From Iodobacter ciconiae (GTDB taxonomy: Bacteria > Pseudomonadota > Gammaproteobacteria > Burkholderiales > Chitinibacteraceae): DNA of 64,000 bases. The position numbers were made by a program, and so were the translations under genes. Below are positions 8,053 through 17,467 of this stretch, in pieces. Below the pieces are notes generated by a model, which made no database searches, was not told the origin of the DNA, and saw only the letters and a program-made list of their open reading frames with translations. How positions within the stretch are numbered: position 1 is the stretch's first letter; every line of letters begins with the position of its first letter. Location of the stretch: positions 2,108,001 to 2,172,000 of the forward strand of contig NZ_CP034433.1 in assembly GCF_003952345.1 (NCBI RefSeq), read 5' to 3'.

Positions 8053-10506
8053 ATGGCTCCGCAAGAAATTTCTCTGGATGTATTACTGGAAAAGTATGCC
8101 AAGGGCGAAGAAGCCTCCATTGCCGATGTGCAGGCGCGCGTCGCCAGCGCTTTGGCCAGTGTAGAGCAGCCCGATTTTAAAGCTTACTTTCAAGAGAAAT
8201 TTTTGTGGGCACAGCAAAATGGTTTTGTACCGGCTGGCCGCATCAACTCCGCAGCCGGAATGGATTTACGTGCCACGCTGATTAACTGCTTTGTGCAGCC
8301 CGTGGGCGATTCGGTTTCCGGCAGCACCGACGGTAAGCCAAGCATTTATACCGCACTCTCTGATGCAGCAGAAACCATGCGCCGTGGCGGCGGCGTAGGC
8401 TACGACTTCTCGACCATCCGTCCCAAAGATTCGCTGGTGCGCGGCACACGCTCACGCGCGTCCGGCCCGGTTTCATTCATGCAGGTGTTTAATGCATCAT
8501 GCTCGACAGTAGAATCTGCCGGTGCACGGCGTGGCGCGCAGATGGGCGTATTGCGCGGAGACCACCCGGATATTCTGGAATTTATCCGCTCTAAAGATCA
8601 GGGCGGACTGACCAATTTTAATATCTCGATCGGTGTCACCGACGAATTTATGGAAGCGGTCAATAACGATAAAGACTTCTGCCTGGTACACAAAGCCGAG
8701 CCTTGCGAAGAGAAAGTTACCGCAGGAGCTTATCAGCGCGAAGACGGGCTGTGGGTACACCAGACCATCCGTGCCCGTGAGTTGTGGGAAGAAGTGATGA
8801 AATCCACTTACGATCACGCCGAGCCGGGCATCCTGTTTTTGTCCCGCATGAATGCAGATAATAATCTGTATTACTGCGAAACCATCGAAGCGACCAACCC
8901 TTGCGCCGAGCAACCTTTGCCCGATTACGGCTGCTGCTGCTTAGGCTCGATCAACCTTACCCGCTTTGTAAAATCACCGTTTTCCTGCGATGTGAATTTT
9001 GATTTTGAAGGCTTTCAGGAGGTGGTCAGCATCGCCATCCGCATGCTGGATAACGTACTGGAAGCCACCGCCTGGCCACTGCCACAGCAAAAAGCCGAGG
9101 CCATGTCCAAGCGCCGGATTGGCCTGGGCTATTTAGGCCTGGGCAGCACACTGGTGATGATGGGTCTGCGTTACGATTCTGATGCGGGCCGCGCTCTGGC
9201 AAAAAAAATCTCTGAAGTCATGCGCGATGCGTCTTACCTGGCATCAGTGGATTTAGCCAAAGAAAAAGGCACATTCACCCTGTTTGACAGTGATAAATAT
9301 CTGGCAGGCAACTTCGCCAAACGCCTGCCAAAAGCAATTCGTGCGGCAATTGCCAAGCATGGTTTGCGCAACTCTCATCTGCTATCGATTGCCCCCACCG
9401 GTACCATTACACTGGCCTTTGCCGACAATGCCTCCAACGGAATCGAGCCAGCTTTCTCCTGGGTTTATAACCGCAAAAAACGCATGCAGGACGGCACCAC
9501 GCAAACTTATGAAGTAGCCGATCACGCCTGGCGCCTGTATCGCCATATGGGGCACGATGTATCGGATGACAGCAAATTGCCTGAGCCCTTTGTCACTGCC
9601 CTGAATATGTCAGCCAGCGATCACATGAAGATGCTGGAAGTCGTGCAGCCCTTTGTAGATTCAGCCATTTCTAAAACCGTCAATGTGCCTGCCGATTATC
9701 CTTACAGCGACTTCCAGAATTTATATATGGATGCATGGCGCGCAGGGCTAAAAGGCCTGGCAACCTACCGCCCGAACAGCATTTTAGGCAGTGTGTTGTC
9801 GGTGGCCAGCGAAGCGCCGGCGGTTGTTGAAACCGTTGTGCCTGATGATGATTTACTACGTAAGCAATTTGACCGCCGCCCGCTCGGAGACTTGGAATCG
9901 GTTACTTCCAAAGTGCAGTACATGACTTACGAAGGCAAAAAAATTGTTTACCTCACCGTCAGCTTTATTCATATCAGCGGCATGGTCGGCGGCGAGTTAG
10001 TCACCATCGAGCGCCCCTTTGAATTCTTTATGCCAGCAGGTCAAAAGAGCGAAGATCAGCAGTGGATCACCGCCAGCATGCGGCTGTTATCCATGGCGGC
10101 CCGCTCCGGCGGCTCTATCGCCAAGGCTCTGGCTGATTTACGCGAGGTAGTCTGGGATAAAGGCCCGGTGCGCTGCGGCATGATCACCAAAGATGACGGC
10201 AGCCAGGCACCGCTATTTCATGACTCCGAAGTGGCTGCCATCGCCTACTCATTACAGCGCACACTCATGAAACGCGGCTTTTTGGATGCATCCGGCAATC
10301 AGGTGCCCACACCGGTACTGGCCGGGCGCTTTAAACAGAAGTATCAGGATCATGCTATGGATGATTTGAGCCACAGCGCAGATAACAGCCCGATCAGCTA
10401 TATCGCCACCGGTAAAAAATGTCCAGAATGCGGCGCTTATGCCTTACAGAAAATAGACGGATGCAGCCGCTGCGTATCCTGCGGCTATGTAGGCGCTTGC
10501 GGTTAA
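8053..10506 (+). CDS. nrdJ: Adenosylcobalamin-dependent ribonucleotide reductase, class II
   Basis: Reduces ribonucleotides to deoxyribonucleotides using the adenosylcobalamin radical, so it works with or without oxygen but requires B12. In its 817 residues, Cys79 (LINCFVQP) and a cysteine in [11 protein letters not shown] are candidates for the redox pair and thiyl radical. [12 protein letters not shown] near residue 280 carries the Asn-Cys-Glu catalytic motif. A TSCPD domain occupies about 630-750. The C-terminus is a four-cysteine finger (CPECGAY...[14 protein letters not shown]) typical of NrdJ, which regenerates the active site. AGGA lies 10 bases before the ATG. No nrdAB or nrdDG lies within the window. 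Confidence 0.95.
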   Translation: MAPQEISLDVLLEKYAKGEEASIADVQARVASALASVEQPDFKAYFQEKFLWAQQNGFVPAGRINSAAGMDLRATLINCFVQPVGDSVSGSTDGKPSIYTALSDAAETMRRGGGVGYDFSTIRPKDSLVRGTRSRASGPVSFMQVFNASCSTVESAGARRGAQMGVLRGDHPDILEFIRSKDQGGLTNFNISIGVTDEFMEAVNNDKDFCLVHKAEPCEEKVTAGAYQREDGLWVHQTIRARELWEEVMKSTYDHAEPGILFLSRMNADNNLYYCETIEATNPCAEQPLPDYGCCCLGSINLTRFVKSPFSCDVNFDFEGFQEVVSIAIRMLDNVLEATAWPLPQQKAEAMSKRRIGLGYLGLGSTLVMMGLRYDSDAGRALAKKISEVMRDASYLASVDLAKEKGTFTLFDSDKYLAGNFAKRLPKAIRAAIAKHGLRNSHLLSIAPTGTITLAFADNASNGIEPAFSWVYNRKKRMQDGTTQTYEVADHAWRLYRHMGHDVSDDSKLPEPFVTALNMSASDHMKMLEVVQPFVDSAISKTVNVPADYPYSDFQNLYMDAWRAGLKGLATYRPNSILGSVLSVASEAPAVVETVVPDDDLLRKQFDRRPLGDLESVTSKVQYMTYEGKKIVYLTVSFIHISGMVGGELVTIERPFEFFMPAGQKSEDQQWITASMRLLSMAARSGGSIAKALADLREVVWDKGPVRCGMITKDDGSQAPLFHDSEVAAIAYSLQRTLMKRGFLDASGNQVPTPVLAGRFKQKYQDHAMDDLSHSADNSPISYIATGKKCPECGAYALQKIDGCSRCVSCGYVGACG

Positions 10507-10538
10507 TCTACCTGCCCTTACATCACAGCTTTAATCCC

Positions 10539-10589
10539 TCGGCAAAGATGCAATTACTCTGAAAATGACAGTAATTGCATCTTTGCCGA
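10539..10589. repeat. Perfect 20-bp inverted repeat downstream of nrdJ
   Basis: Arms 10539-10558 and 10570-10589 are perfectly complementary over 20 bases (left arm begins TCGGCAAAGATG) around an 11-base loop, CTGAAAATGAC. No T-run follows on either side, so it is not a standard intrinsic terminator. It may protect the nrdJ 3' end, act with Rho, or be a small repeat element. See findings. Confidence 0.7.
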
Positions 10590-10890
10590 TGCTAGAACAT
10601 ATACGCTGGCAGGCTCTGATTCGGCCAAGCGCTTGATAAATTCAACTAAAACAACTCCAGCAAAAATAAACAGACAGGCCTTTTTAAGAAACACACCCTG
10701 TGCTTTGCAGTAAATAAGCAACGGAGCGCACTCATGCCCCACTGATCGCCCCCGCACTTTAACAACCGGCCCCTGCCTTATTTTCACAAAACAGCAATAC
10801 ATACCAAGAAAGAATCCCGAAAGCGTGTCCTTAGCTATTGGTGCTCATATCAAGCCGGTGCTTTAATCATCCATTACCTGATTTATCGTC

Positions 10891-10919
10891 TTAGCATCAT
10901 GGGGCCCGCATGGTAAAAT
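10891..10919 (+). promoter_or_regulatory. Candidate sigma70 promoter for hrpA
   Basis: TTAGCA (4/6 to the -35 consensus), 17-base spacer, TAAAAT (5/6 to the -10 consensus), about 37 bases before the hrpA start. Similar TAAAAT elements precede pbpG, tex and nrdJ. Confidence 0.4.
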
Positions 10920-10955
10920 CACCGCCTTCCTATCTGTACAAGCTTACCCCCAGCG

Positions 10956-13900
10956 ATGAACCCCACGGTGTCTAGTCCCATTCCAAGCTCAGAGCAAAAC
11001 TATCTGCAGCAAATTGCCGACACACAATTGGCCGACAGAGGCAATCTGGAGCGCCTACTGCATCGCCTGAATCAGCGGCAAGCCAAACAGCAGCCTTGCG
11101 ATAAAGAATTACGTGAGCTGGAAGCGGGCATTGCCAAATCACTGGCCAAAAGCGAGCTGCGCAGAAGCCGCCTGCCCCGCCCGGAATTCGATGAAAATCT
11201 GCCAGTAAATCAGCGTAAAGACGAGCTAAGCGAGGCGATTGCCAAGCATCAGGTGGTGATTGTTTGCGGTGAAACCGGCTCGGGAAAAACCACGCAGCTA
11301 CCGAAAATTTGTCTGGAATTGGGCCGTGGTGTGCATGGCCTGATTGGCCACACCCAGCCGCGCCGCCTTGCCGCCAGATCGGTCGCAACACGTATCGGGC
11401 AAGAATTAAAATCCGAAAACGCTGTTGGTTTTAAGGTGCGCTTTACCGATAAAACCACTGACGCCAGCTATATCAAGCTGATGACCGACGGGATTTTGCT
11501 AGCTGAAACGCTGTCTGACCCTTACCTTCTGAAATACGACACGATTATTATCGACGAGGCGCACGAGCGCAGTCTGAATATTGATTTCTTACTCGGCTAT
11601 ATCAAGCAGCTGCTGCCTAAGCGCCCCGAGTTAAAAGTCATCGTTACCTCCGCCACCATCGATGCCGATCGCTTTAGTCAGCATTTTGCCGGTGCACCTG
11701 TCATGGAAGTCTCTGGCCGCACCTTCCCCGTGGAAGTGCGCTATCAGCCACTGCACGCCGTAGATGAAGACGATCAGGAGCTGGAAATGGAAGAAGCCAT
11801 TGTCCAGGCCATTGAAAATCTGTGGCGACACGATGGCAGTGGCGATGTGCTGGTGTTTTTGCCTGGTGAGCGCGAGATTCGTGAAACCGCAGAAGAGCTG
11901 CGCAAAGCCAAGCTGCGCGACGCCGAAATTCTGCCGCTGTTTGCACGCTTGTCGAACGAAGATCAGCAGCGGATTTTTAGAAGCTCCAGCAGTGGCCGCC
12001 GTATTGTACTGGCCACCAACGTGGCCGAAACCTCGCTCACCGTGCCGGGTATCCGCTATGTGGTGGATTCTGGCCAGGCACGGATTAAACGCTATTCGCC
12101 GCGCGCAAAAGTCGAACAATTACTGGTAGAGAAAATCTCCCAGGCATCGGCCCGCCAGCGCTCTGGCCGTTGCGGCCGGGTGGCTTCCGGTATTTGCGTG
12201 CGGCTTTATGATGAAGCTGACTTTAATAACCGCTCCGAGTTTACCGATCCGGAAATCGTTCGCTCGTCTTTAGCAGCGGTGATCTTGCGTATGGCAGCAC
12301 TCAAGCTGGGGCATATCGACAACTTCCCTTTCTTAGAAGCGCCATCCAGCCGTTTAATCAGCGACGGCTATCAGCAGCTGCGTGAGCTGGGTGCAGTCGA
12401 TGTGGCAGATCAGCTCACGCCCATTGGTAAACAACTCGCCCGCCTGCCGGTCGACCCGCGCATAGGCCGCATGTTGCTGGCCGGGCGTGATGAGCATTGC
12501 TTAGCCGAGATTCTGATTATTGCCTCGGCTCTATCCGCGCAAGATCCGCGCGAGCGCCCTTTCGACGCCAAAGAAGCCGCTGCCCGTGCCCAAGCCAAGT
12601 TTGTGGATGACAAATCCGACTTTTTATCTTTCCTGCGCATGTGGGAATTCTTTAGCGAAGCGCTGGAGAATAAAACCAGCAATCGTCAGCTGATTAACCT
12701 CTGCCATGAGCACTTCTTATCTTATCTGCGCTTACGTGAATGGCGTGATTTGCATCGACAGCTGAGTGAAATCTGTCAGGATCTCGATTTACAAGTCAAT
12801 GACTTGAAAACTGCGCCGGGCACGCCAGAGCAGATTTTAAAAGCGCTAATGACGGGATTACTTGGCAATATCGGCTTTAAACAACCAGAAAACGACGAAT
12901 ACCTTGGCGCACGCGGGATTAAATTTAATATTTTCCCCGGCTCTGGCCTGAAAAAAGCACGGCCAAAGTGGATTATCGCCGCTGAAGTGGTTGAAACCAC
13001 CAAGATCTACGGCCGCTGCGTGGCTGCCATCGAGCCTGAATGGGTGGAGCGCATCGCCGCCCACTTGGTGAACCGCCATTATTTTGATCCACACTGGGAA
13101 AAAACCTCGGCGCAAGTGAATGCCAGCGAGCGCGTTACCCTGTACGGCCTGCCGATTGTGCCCAAGCGCCGCGTGCATTTTGGCAAGATTGATCCGGTGG
13201 CCTCGCGCGAGATTTTTATTCGCGAAGCCTTGGTCAACTTTAATTACAATAGCCGCGCCAAATTTTTTGAACATAATAAGGCGCTGATTCTGGATGTGCA
13301 GGATTTAGAACATAAAGCCCGTCGTCAGGATGTGCTGGTGGATGATGACGCGCTGTTTGCGTTTTTTGACGCCAAAATTCCAGCCGATATTGTGAATGGC
13401 GCAGGCTTTGAAGCATGGCGTAAGCTGATAGAACGAGACAACGCCCGGCACCTGTTCCTCGCCCGCGATGATTTAATGCAGCACGGCGCAGCTGCGGTGA
13501 CGGAAGAGCAATTCCCGGAATTTTTCCGCCTGAACGATGCCAAGCTGCCGCTCTCTTACCGTTTTGAGCCAGCCCACCCGCTCGATGGCGTAACCATCAC
13601 CCTGCCGCTGCATCTTTTAAATCGTGTGAATCACGCTATTTTTGACTGGCTGGTGCCGGGCATGATCCGTGAAAAAATTACCCTGCTGATTAAGTCTTTG
13701 CCCAAAGCAATCCGCCGTATCTGCGTGCCGGTACCGGAATTTGCCACCAAGATGCTAGTTGAGCTGGATAATGCCTCCAGAACCGAACCACTACTACCGC
13801 AACTGGCACAAGCCGTGGGCCGTGGCGCGGGGCTGATTGTACCAAGCGACGCTTTTAACCCCAGGGATCTGCCACCCCATCTGCAAATGAACTTTAAAAT

Positions 13901-14873
13901 TGTGGACGACGCAGGCCAAGAGCTGGCGCAAGGCCGCGACCTGATTGCGCTGCGTGCCCAGCTGGGTGAAGCGGCCCAAATAACTTTCCGCGATGCTGCA
14001 GATGACAGCGTCAGCATCGAAAAAACCGGCATTATGAAATGGGATTTCGGCGATCTGCCAGCCAAGATCAACTTTAAACGCCAGGGCCGCTCGATTACTG
14101 GCTTCCCTGGCCTCGTGCCTGAAGAAGACGCGGTTGCGATTCGCCTGTTTGATACCGAATACGCTGCAGCCAGAGCGCATCGGGACGGGGTGATTTGCCT
14201 GCTGAAATTCGAGCTAAAAGACCATGTCAAACAGCTGCCTAAATCACTGCCCACCTTTAACCCGCTGGCTTTACAGCTGCGCGGTATATGCAATGGCGAC
14301 GAGCTGATGGATGACATCGTGGCCTGCATTTGCGATCGCGCCTTTATTGGCGAAGATGATGCGCCGCGTAAGCCTAAAGAGTTCGATGGCCAGAAATCCC
14401 GCGCCAAAGTTCGCCTGCCCTCAGTGCGCGATGCCGTAATGCGTATCCTGGCCGAGCTCGCCCAGGAATACGTAGCGCTAAATAAACTGATCGCCAAACC
14501 ATCGCCCTTTGCCAATGCAATGACAGAGCTGCTTGGCCAACTGGTATTCAAAGGCTTTTTACATAATACCCCGTGGGAGCAATTGCCACGCCTGCCCATC
14601 TACGTAAAAGCCATGCGCATTCGCGCCGAAAAACGCGTTGCCAATCCACAAAGAGACGGCCAGCGCGGTGCAGAAATCAACGAGTTGTATAAGCGCTGGG
14701 AAGCAGAGATGCTGAAATGGGAAAAAGACGGCAGAGACACCACGCCGCTGGCTCCATTTCGCTGGATGATTGAAGAGCTGCGTGTTGGGCTATTTGCCCA
14801 GGAGCTAAAAACGCCTTATCCGGTATCGGTAAAGCGCCTGACCAAGGTATTCGAGGATTTGACCAAGCATTAA
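10956..14873 (+). CDS. hrpA: ATP-dependent RNA helicase HrpA (DEAH box)
   Basis: Superfamily 2 DEAH helicase. In E. coli HrpA acts in mRNA processing and in rescue of stalled ribosomes. The 1305 residues match the family's ~1300. Walker A GETGSGKTTQ is near residue 105, DEAH near 199, SATIDADRF near 231, and the motif VI region SARQRSGRCGRV near 395. The winged-helix, HA2 and OB-fold region follows, then the long C-terminal DUF3418 region typical of HrpA and absent from HrpB. The start has a poor ribosome-binding site, so an alternative start shortly downstream is possible. It ends at a hairpin shared with the convergent YfiR-like gene. Confidence 0.95.
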   Translation: MNPTVSSPIPSSEQNYLQQIADTQLADRGNLERLLHRLNQRQAKQQPCDKELRELEAGIAKSLAKSELRRSRLPRPEFDENLPVNQRKDELSEAIAKHQVVIVCGETGSGKTTQLPKICLELGRGVHGLIGHTQPRRLAARSVATRIGQELKSENAVGFKVRFTDKTTDASYIKLMTDGILLAETLSDPYLLKYDTIIIDEAHERSLNIDFLLGYIKQLLPKRPELKVIVTSATIDADRFSQHFAGAPVMEVSGRTFPVEVRYQPLHAVDEDDQELEMEEAIVQAIENLWRHDGSGDVLVFLPGEREIRETAEELRKAKLRDAEILPLFARLSNEDQQRIFRSSSSGRRIVLATNVAETSLTVPGIRYVVDSGQARIKRYSPRAKVEQLLVEKISQASARQRSGRCGRVASGICVRLYDEADFNNRSEFTDPEIVRSSLAAVILRMAALKLGHIDNFPFLEAPSSRLISDGYQQLRELGAVDVADQLTPIGKQLARLPVDPRIGRMLLAGRDEHCLAEILIIASALSAQDPRERPFDAKEAAARAQAKFVDDKSDFLSFLRMWEFFSEALENKTSNRQLINLCHEHFLSYLRLREWRDLHRQLSEICQDLDLQVNDLKTAPGTPEQILKALMTGLLGNIGFKQPENDEYLGARGIKFNIFPGSGLKKARPKWIIAAEVVETTKIYGRCVAAIEPEWVERIAAHLVNRHYFDPHWEKTSAQVNASERVTLYGLPIVPKRRVHFGKIDPVASREIFIREALVNFNYNSRAKFFEHNKALILDVQDLEHKARRQDVLVDDDALFAFFDAKIPADIVNGAGFEAWRKLIERDNARHLFLARDDLMQHGAAAVTEEQFPEFFRLNDAKLPLSYRFEPAHPLDGVTITLPLHLLNRVNHAIFDWLVPGMIREKITLLIKSLPKAIRRICVPVPEFATKMLVELDNASRTEPLLPQLAQAVGRGAGLIVPSDAFNPRDLPPHLQMNFKIVDDAGQELAQGRDLIALRAQLGEAAQITFRDAADDSVSIEKTGIMKWDFGDLPAKINFKRQGRSITGFPGLVPEEDAVAIRLFDTEYAAARAHRDGVICLLKFELKDHVKQLPKSLPTFNPLALQLRGICNGDELMDDIVACICDRAFIGEDDAPRKPKEFDGQKSRAKVRLPSVRDAVMRILAELAQEYVALNKLIAKPSPFANAMTELLGQLVFKGFLHNTPWEQLPRLPIYVKAMRIRAEKRVANPQRDGQRGAEINELYKRWEAEMLKWEKDGRDTTPLAPFRWMIEELRVGLFAQELKTPYPVSVKRLTKVFEDLTKH

Positions 14874-14877
14874 TAAT

Positions 14878-14935
14878 ACAGGCCGGCTGATGCATTAATA
14901 CGATTCAGCCAGCCTGTCATGCGGTGCTTTTTTTG
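14878..14935. terminator. Terminator between hrpA and the convergent yfiR-like gene
   Basis: Stem ACAGGC-C-GGCTGA with TCAGCC-A-GCCTGT around a 14-base loop, followed after ten bases by seven T residues (14928-14934). It starts just after the hrpA stop codon. Confidence 0.6.
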
Positions 14936-14969
14936 TGGCGCTTTAATAATAAAGACTTTTCCTGCTTGA

Positions 14970-15461
14970 TCACCGTACTTCTTTTGCCAGTTTCAATAAT
15001 TGAGCACTCATCACCAGGCCCACATTACTGGCCTGTGAGCGGTTGATTTTAAAGCTAATTCGATTAGGTTCGGTGACCAGTACAATAATCACTTTTTTGT
15101 CAAATGCTTCAGCACTTTCACCAATCACTAAAATAGGCAAAGCCAGCACCATTGATAAATTAATCCGCTCCTGTGCGCCAACAAAGAGTACATGACAATC
15201 TGCTACTGATTTAATGGATGAAATATTAAGAACCCTAACCGAGTTTCCATTAATTTTCCGATCTTTAAATTTATCCAGTTCATCATAAATACCTCTTGAA
15301 CCTAAAACACAGAGCAAGGTTTCTTTATTTGGCGGCGGTGGCCAGGTTGTAAACTGGGCAAAGCGAAAAATAAAATTTGCTTTTAATTCCACCTCATCTG
15401 TAGCGGCAAACACATGGGAAGGAAAAATAAAAGAAAGCAAAAAAAATATCAGCTTAACCAT
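14970..15461 (-). CDS. YfiR-like periplasmic protein (DUF4154)
   Basis: A 163-residue exported protein of the YfiR/DUF4154 family. In Pseudomonas, YfiR sits in the periplasm and represses the diguanylate cyclase YfiN. A signal peptide (MVKLIFFLLSFIFPSHVFAAT) is followed by the family's opening helix, VELKANFIFRFAQFTTWP. A conserved middle segment is CHVLFVGAQERI, and near the end there is ISFKINRSQASNVGLVMSAQLLKLA. It is the third gene of a minus-strand operon after the diguanylate cyclase and a TonB receptor; two bases separate the receptor stop from this ATG, with AGG nine bases upstream. Its probable job is to control the cyclase. The partner relation is inference from gene order. Confidence 0.85.
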   Translation of the reverse strand: MVKLIFFLLSFIFPSHVFAATDEVELKANFIFRFAQFTTWPPPPNKETLLCVLGSRGIYDELDKFKDRKINGNSVRVLNISSIKSVADCHVLFVGAQERINLSMVLALPILVIGESAEAFDKKVIIVLVTEPNRISFKINRSQASNVGLVMSAQLLKLAKEVR

Positions 15462-15463
15462 TG

Positions 15464-17467
15464 CTAATACCTAAAATTTATTTTAAGCCGAATATCGCGG
15501 CCATCTTGTTTTATTGAATAACGATCAAAATTCAAATACCTTGTTGCTTCAAAAGAAGATGTATCCGCAAGATTATGAATAGAAAGTGATAAAGAACAAT
15601 TTTTATTTATATCACCATTTAACACCATATCTGCCAGCCATTGCTTCGGCAACATTCCATAAAAAATATCCACGCTACTGAGATAACGCAGCTCGGTTGC
15701 TAATTTCCAGCGAGAATCTGCAAATGGCAACAAAAATTTAAAATTCAGCATATGGCGTGGCGAATTAAAAAGCTCCGTACCATTACCAATAGTAGTCTTT
15801 TGTAATGAATAAGCTAATTTTGCCTGAATGCCAGAATCAAACCACTGTTCAAACTCGGTTTCAAAACCAGTACTCCTTATTTTCTGTAAGTTAGTATAAA
15901 TTAGATTATTCCCTATATATGACTGCCCGATTAAATTATTCATTTTATAATGATACACAGAGCCATTTAACTTGGCAGCAGGTGTTAAATAATGCTCTGC
16001 CACCAATTCAAGCGTTGTTATTTTTTCTGCACCTGCGTCACGAAAATTGCTCGCTTTATTTTGAGACTGCTCAAAAAAATTAGGATTTCTAAATGCAGAA
16101 CCATACAACAATTTTATATATGTTTTATCCAACGGGTCCCATAGCAAGCCCAGCCTGGGGTTAAAGTGATTACCATACTCGGTATAATCGTACCTGGCAC
16201 CGGCAATTAAAGTGAAATGATCTGCAAACTTATATTCATCCTGGGCAAAAAATGCATAATAGCTGCTAGACTGCTGCATCGGCTTTTCAGTATTAAATCC
16301 TTCTGCATAACTGTGCCAGAATTGCTCTGCATTCACTCTGCCTTCTACACCCAGCAGAATTTTATGTTCAGGCAGCTGATTATACAGTGCGTGTAATTCG
16401 CCATCCCACCAACGGCCTTTATAATTTTCTTTAAATACAATCATTTTTTCAGTGTTTAAATCTTCGGAGAAAAAATATTCAGGAAAATGGCCTTTATATT
16501 CTTCCTCATGATAATTCAGACGCGCCTGCATATTCCAATCACTAAATGCTTCAAAATCATAGGTTAAGCCGATAAAAGAATGCAGGCTGTCATTCAGTGT
16601 TTTCCCATTTTTTATCATCACCGCAACACTTTCATCAGAATTAACTGAACCAATTAAAACCGGATTTGCTTTTTCTCTACTTGCAAATGCCCCTGTCATC
16701 TGCAGCCCCCCCATAGAGAGTTTAGCAAAAAGATAACGGCTTAAATCGCTATCTGTAGCAGGGTTTCCCTTAAATTCCGGAGCAGCAATAGCATAGTCCA
16801 TATAAACAGGGTGATCAGGCCCACCCCTGCGAAACTGAGTCGCCGAAACCAAATACTCCATTCCATTATCTAAACGGCTTGCCATGCTGGCGCGTAATTT
16901 ACTGGTATTAAAACTACCATATTCAAGAGAGGCTTCAGCCCCGCGTAAACTCGCGGCACCTCGCGTTAATACATTAACCACCCCTAAAAAAGCATTATTG
17001 CCATATATAGCCGATCCCGGTCCAGGTACATATTCAACTCTATCAATTAAATCCACATCCAGAGGAAACTCATTTCCTACCAGGGCACTATCAAATACAT
17101 TGTTATTTAAACGAATGCCATCAATTAAAATTAGCACACGGGTATTAAAATCCCCCGGAATAGCGATGCCACGAGCACCTAAAAATGTATTTTGTCCATC
17201 ATAGCTGGTAAATAAGCCCGGCATACTGCGCAATATTTCACCCAAGGTACGATAACCAAATAGCTGAATATCATCACGGCTCATTACACGAACGGCAGAT
17301 GGCGCATTTTTAATTGTCTGGGAAAACTTAGATGCAGTAGACACATCTACATTATTTGGCGGATTAATTAATGGTGAATCCAGTAAATCCTCAAGGCTAA
17401 GAATTGCAGAATCAGACTCCGCCCATGCCGTGCTTGATAAAAAGAAAAACAGGAATAGATATTTCAT
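15464..17467 (-). CDS. TonB-dependent outer-membrane receptor
   Basis: A 667-residue TonB-dependent receptor: signal peptide (MKYLFLFFFLSSTAWAES), N-terminal plug (about 45-170; NAPSAVRVMSRDDIQLFGYRT, RVLILIDGIRLNN, IDRVEYVPGPGSAIYG) and a 22-strand beta-barrel ending in Tyr (LKINFRY). The ligand is unknown. The short pre-plug stretch (LEDLLDSPLINPPNNVDVST) resembles the LEDLL-type leader of receptors encoded beside GGDEF or YfiR genes, rather than a classical siderophore-receptor TonB box. Its ATG overlaps the stop of the upstream cyclase by four bases (ATGA), and the YfiR-like gene follows by two bases, so the three are translationally coupled. No iron-box-like palindrome precedes the operon. 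Confidence 0.9.
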   Translation of the reverse strand: MKYLFLFFFLSSTAWAESDSAILSLEDLLDSPLINPPNNVDVSTASKFSQTIKNAPSAVRVMSRDDIQLFGYRTLGEILRSMPGLFTSYDGQNTFLGARGIAIPGDFNTRVLILIDGIRLNNNVFDSALVGNEFPLDVDLIDRVEYVPGPGSAIYGNNAFLGVVNVLTRGAASLRGAEASLEYGSFNTSKLRASMASRLDNGMEYLVSATQFRRGGPDHPVYMDYAIAAPEFKGNPATDSDLSRYLFAKLSMGGLQMTGAFASREKANPVLIGSVNSDESVAVMIKNGKTLNDSLHSFIGLTYDFEAFSDWNMQARLNYHEEEYKGHFPEYFFSEDLNTEKMIVFKENYKGRWWDGELHALYNQLPEHKILLGVEGRVNAEQFWHSYAEGFNTEKPMQQSSSYYAFFAQDEYKFADHFTLIAGARYDYTEYGNHFNPRLGLLWDPLDKTYIKLLYGSAFRNPNFFEQSQNKASNFRDAGAEKITTLELVAEHYLTPAAKLNGSVYHYKMNNLIGQSYIGNNLIYTNLQKIRSTGFETEFEQWFDSGIQAKLAYSLQKTTIGNGTELFNSPRHMLNFKFLLPFADSRWKLATELRYLSSVDIFYGMLPKQWLADMVLNGDINKNCSLSLSIHNLADTSSFEATRYLNFDRYSIKQDGRDIRLKINFRY

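Larger units (their letters stand above)
10507..10955. other. Intergenic region between nrdJ and hrpA
   Basis: About 450 bases with no supportable gene. It contains the long perfect hairpin at 10539-10589, a stretch of unrecognised sequence, and a candidate hrpA promoter. An 82-codon open frame on the minus strand overlaps the hairpin and is not considered real. Confidence 0.5.

Noticed and set aside
10554..10802. 82-codon minus-strand frame after nrdJ
   Set aside because: Overlaps the perfect hairpin, no ribosome-binding site, and no recognisable protein pattern.
13631..14599. 322-codon open frame on the minus strand
   Set aside because: It lies fully inside hrpA on the other strand, is Ser/Arg/Ala-rich and has no family features; a by-product of hrpA codon use.
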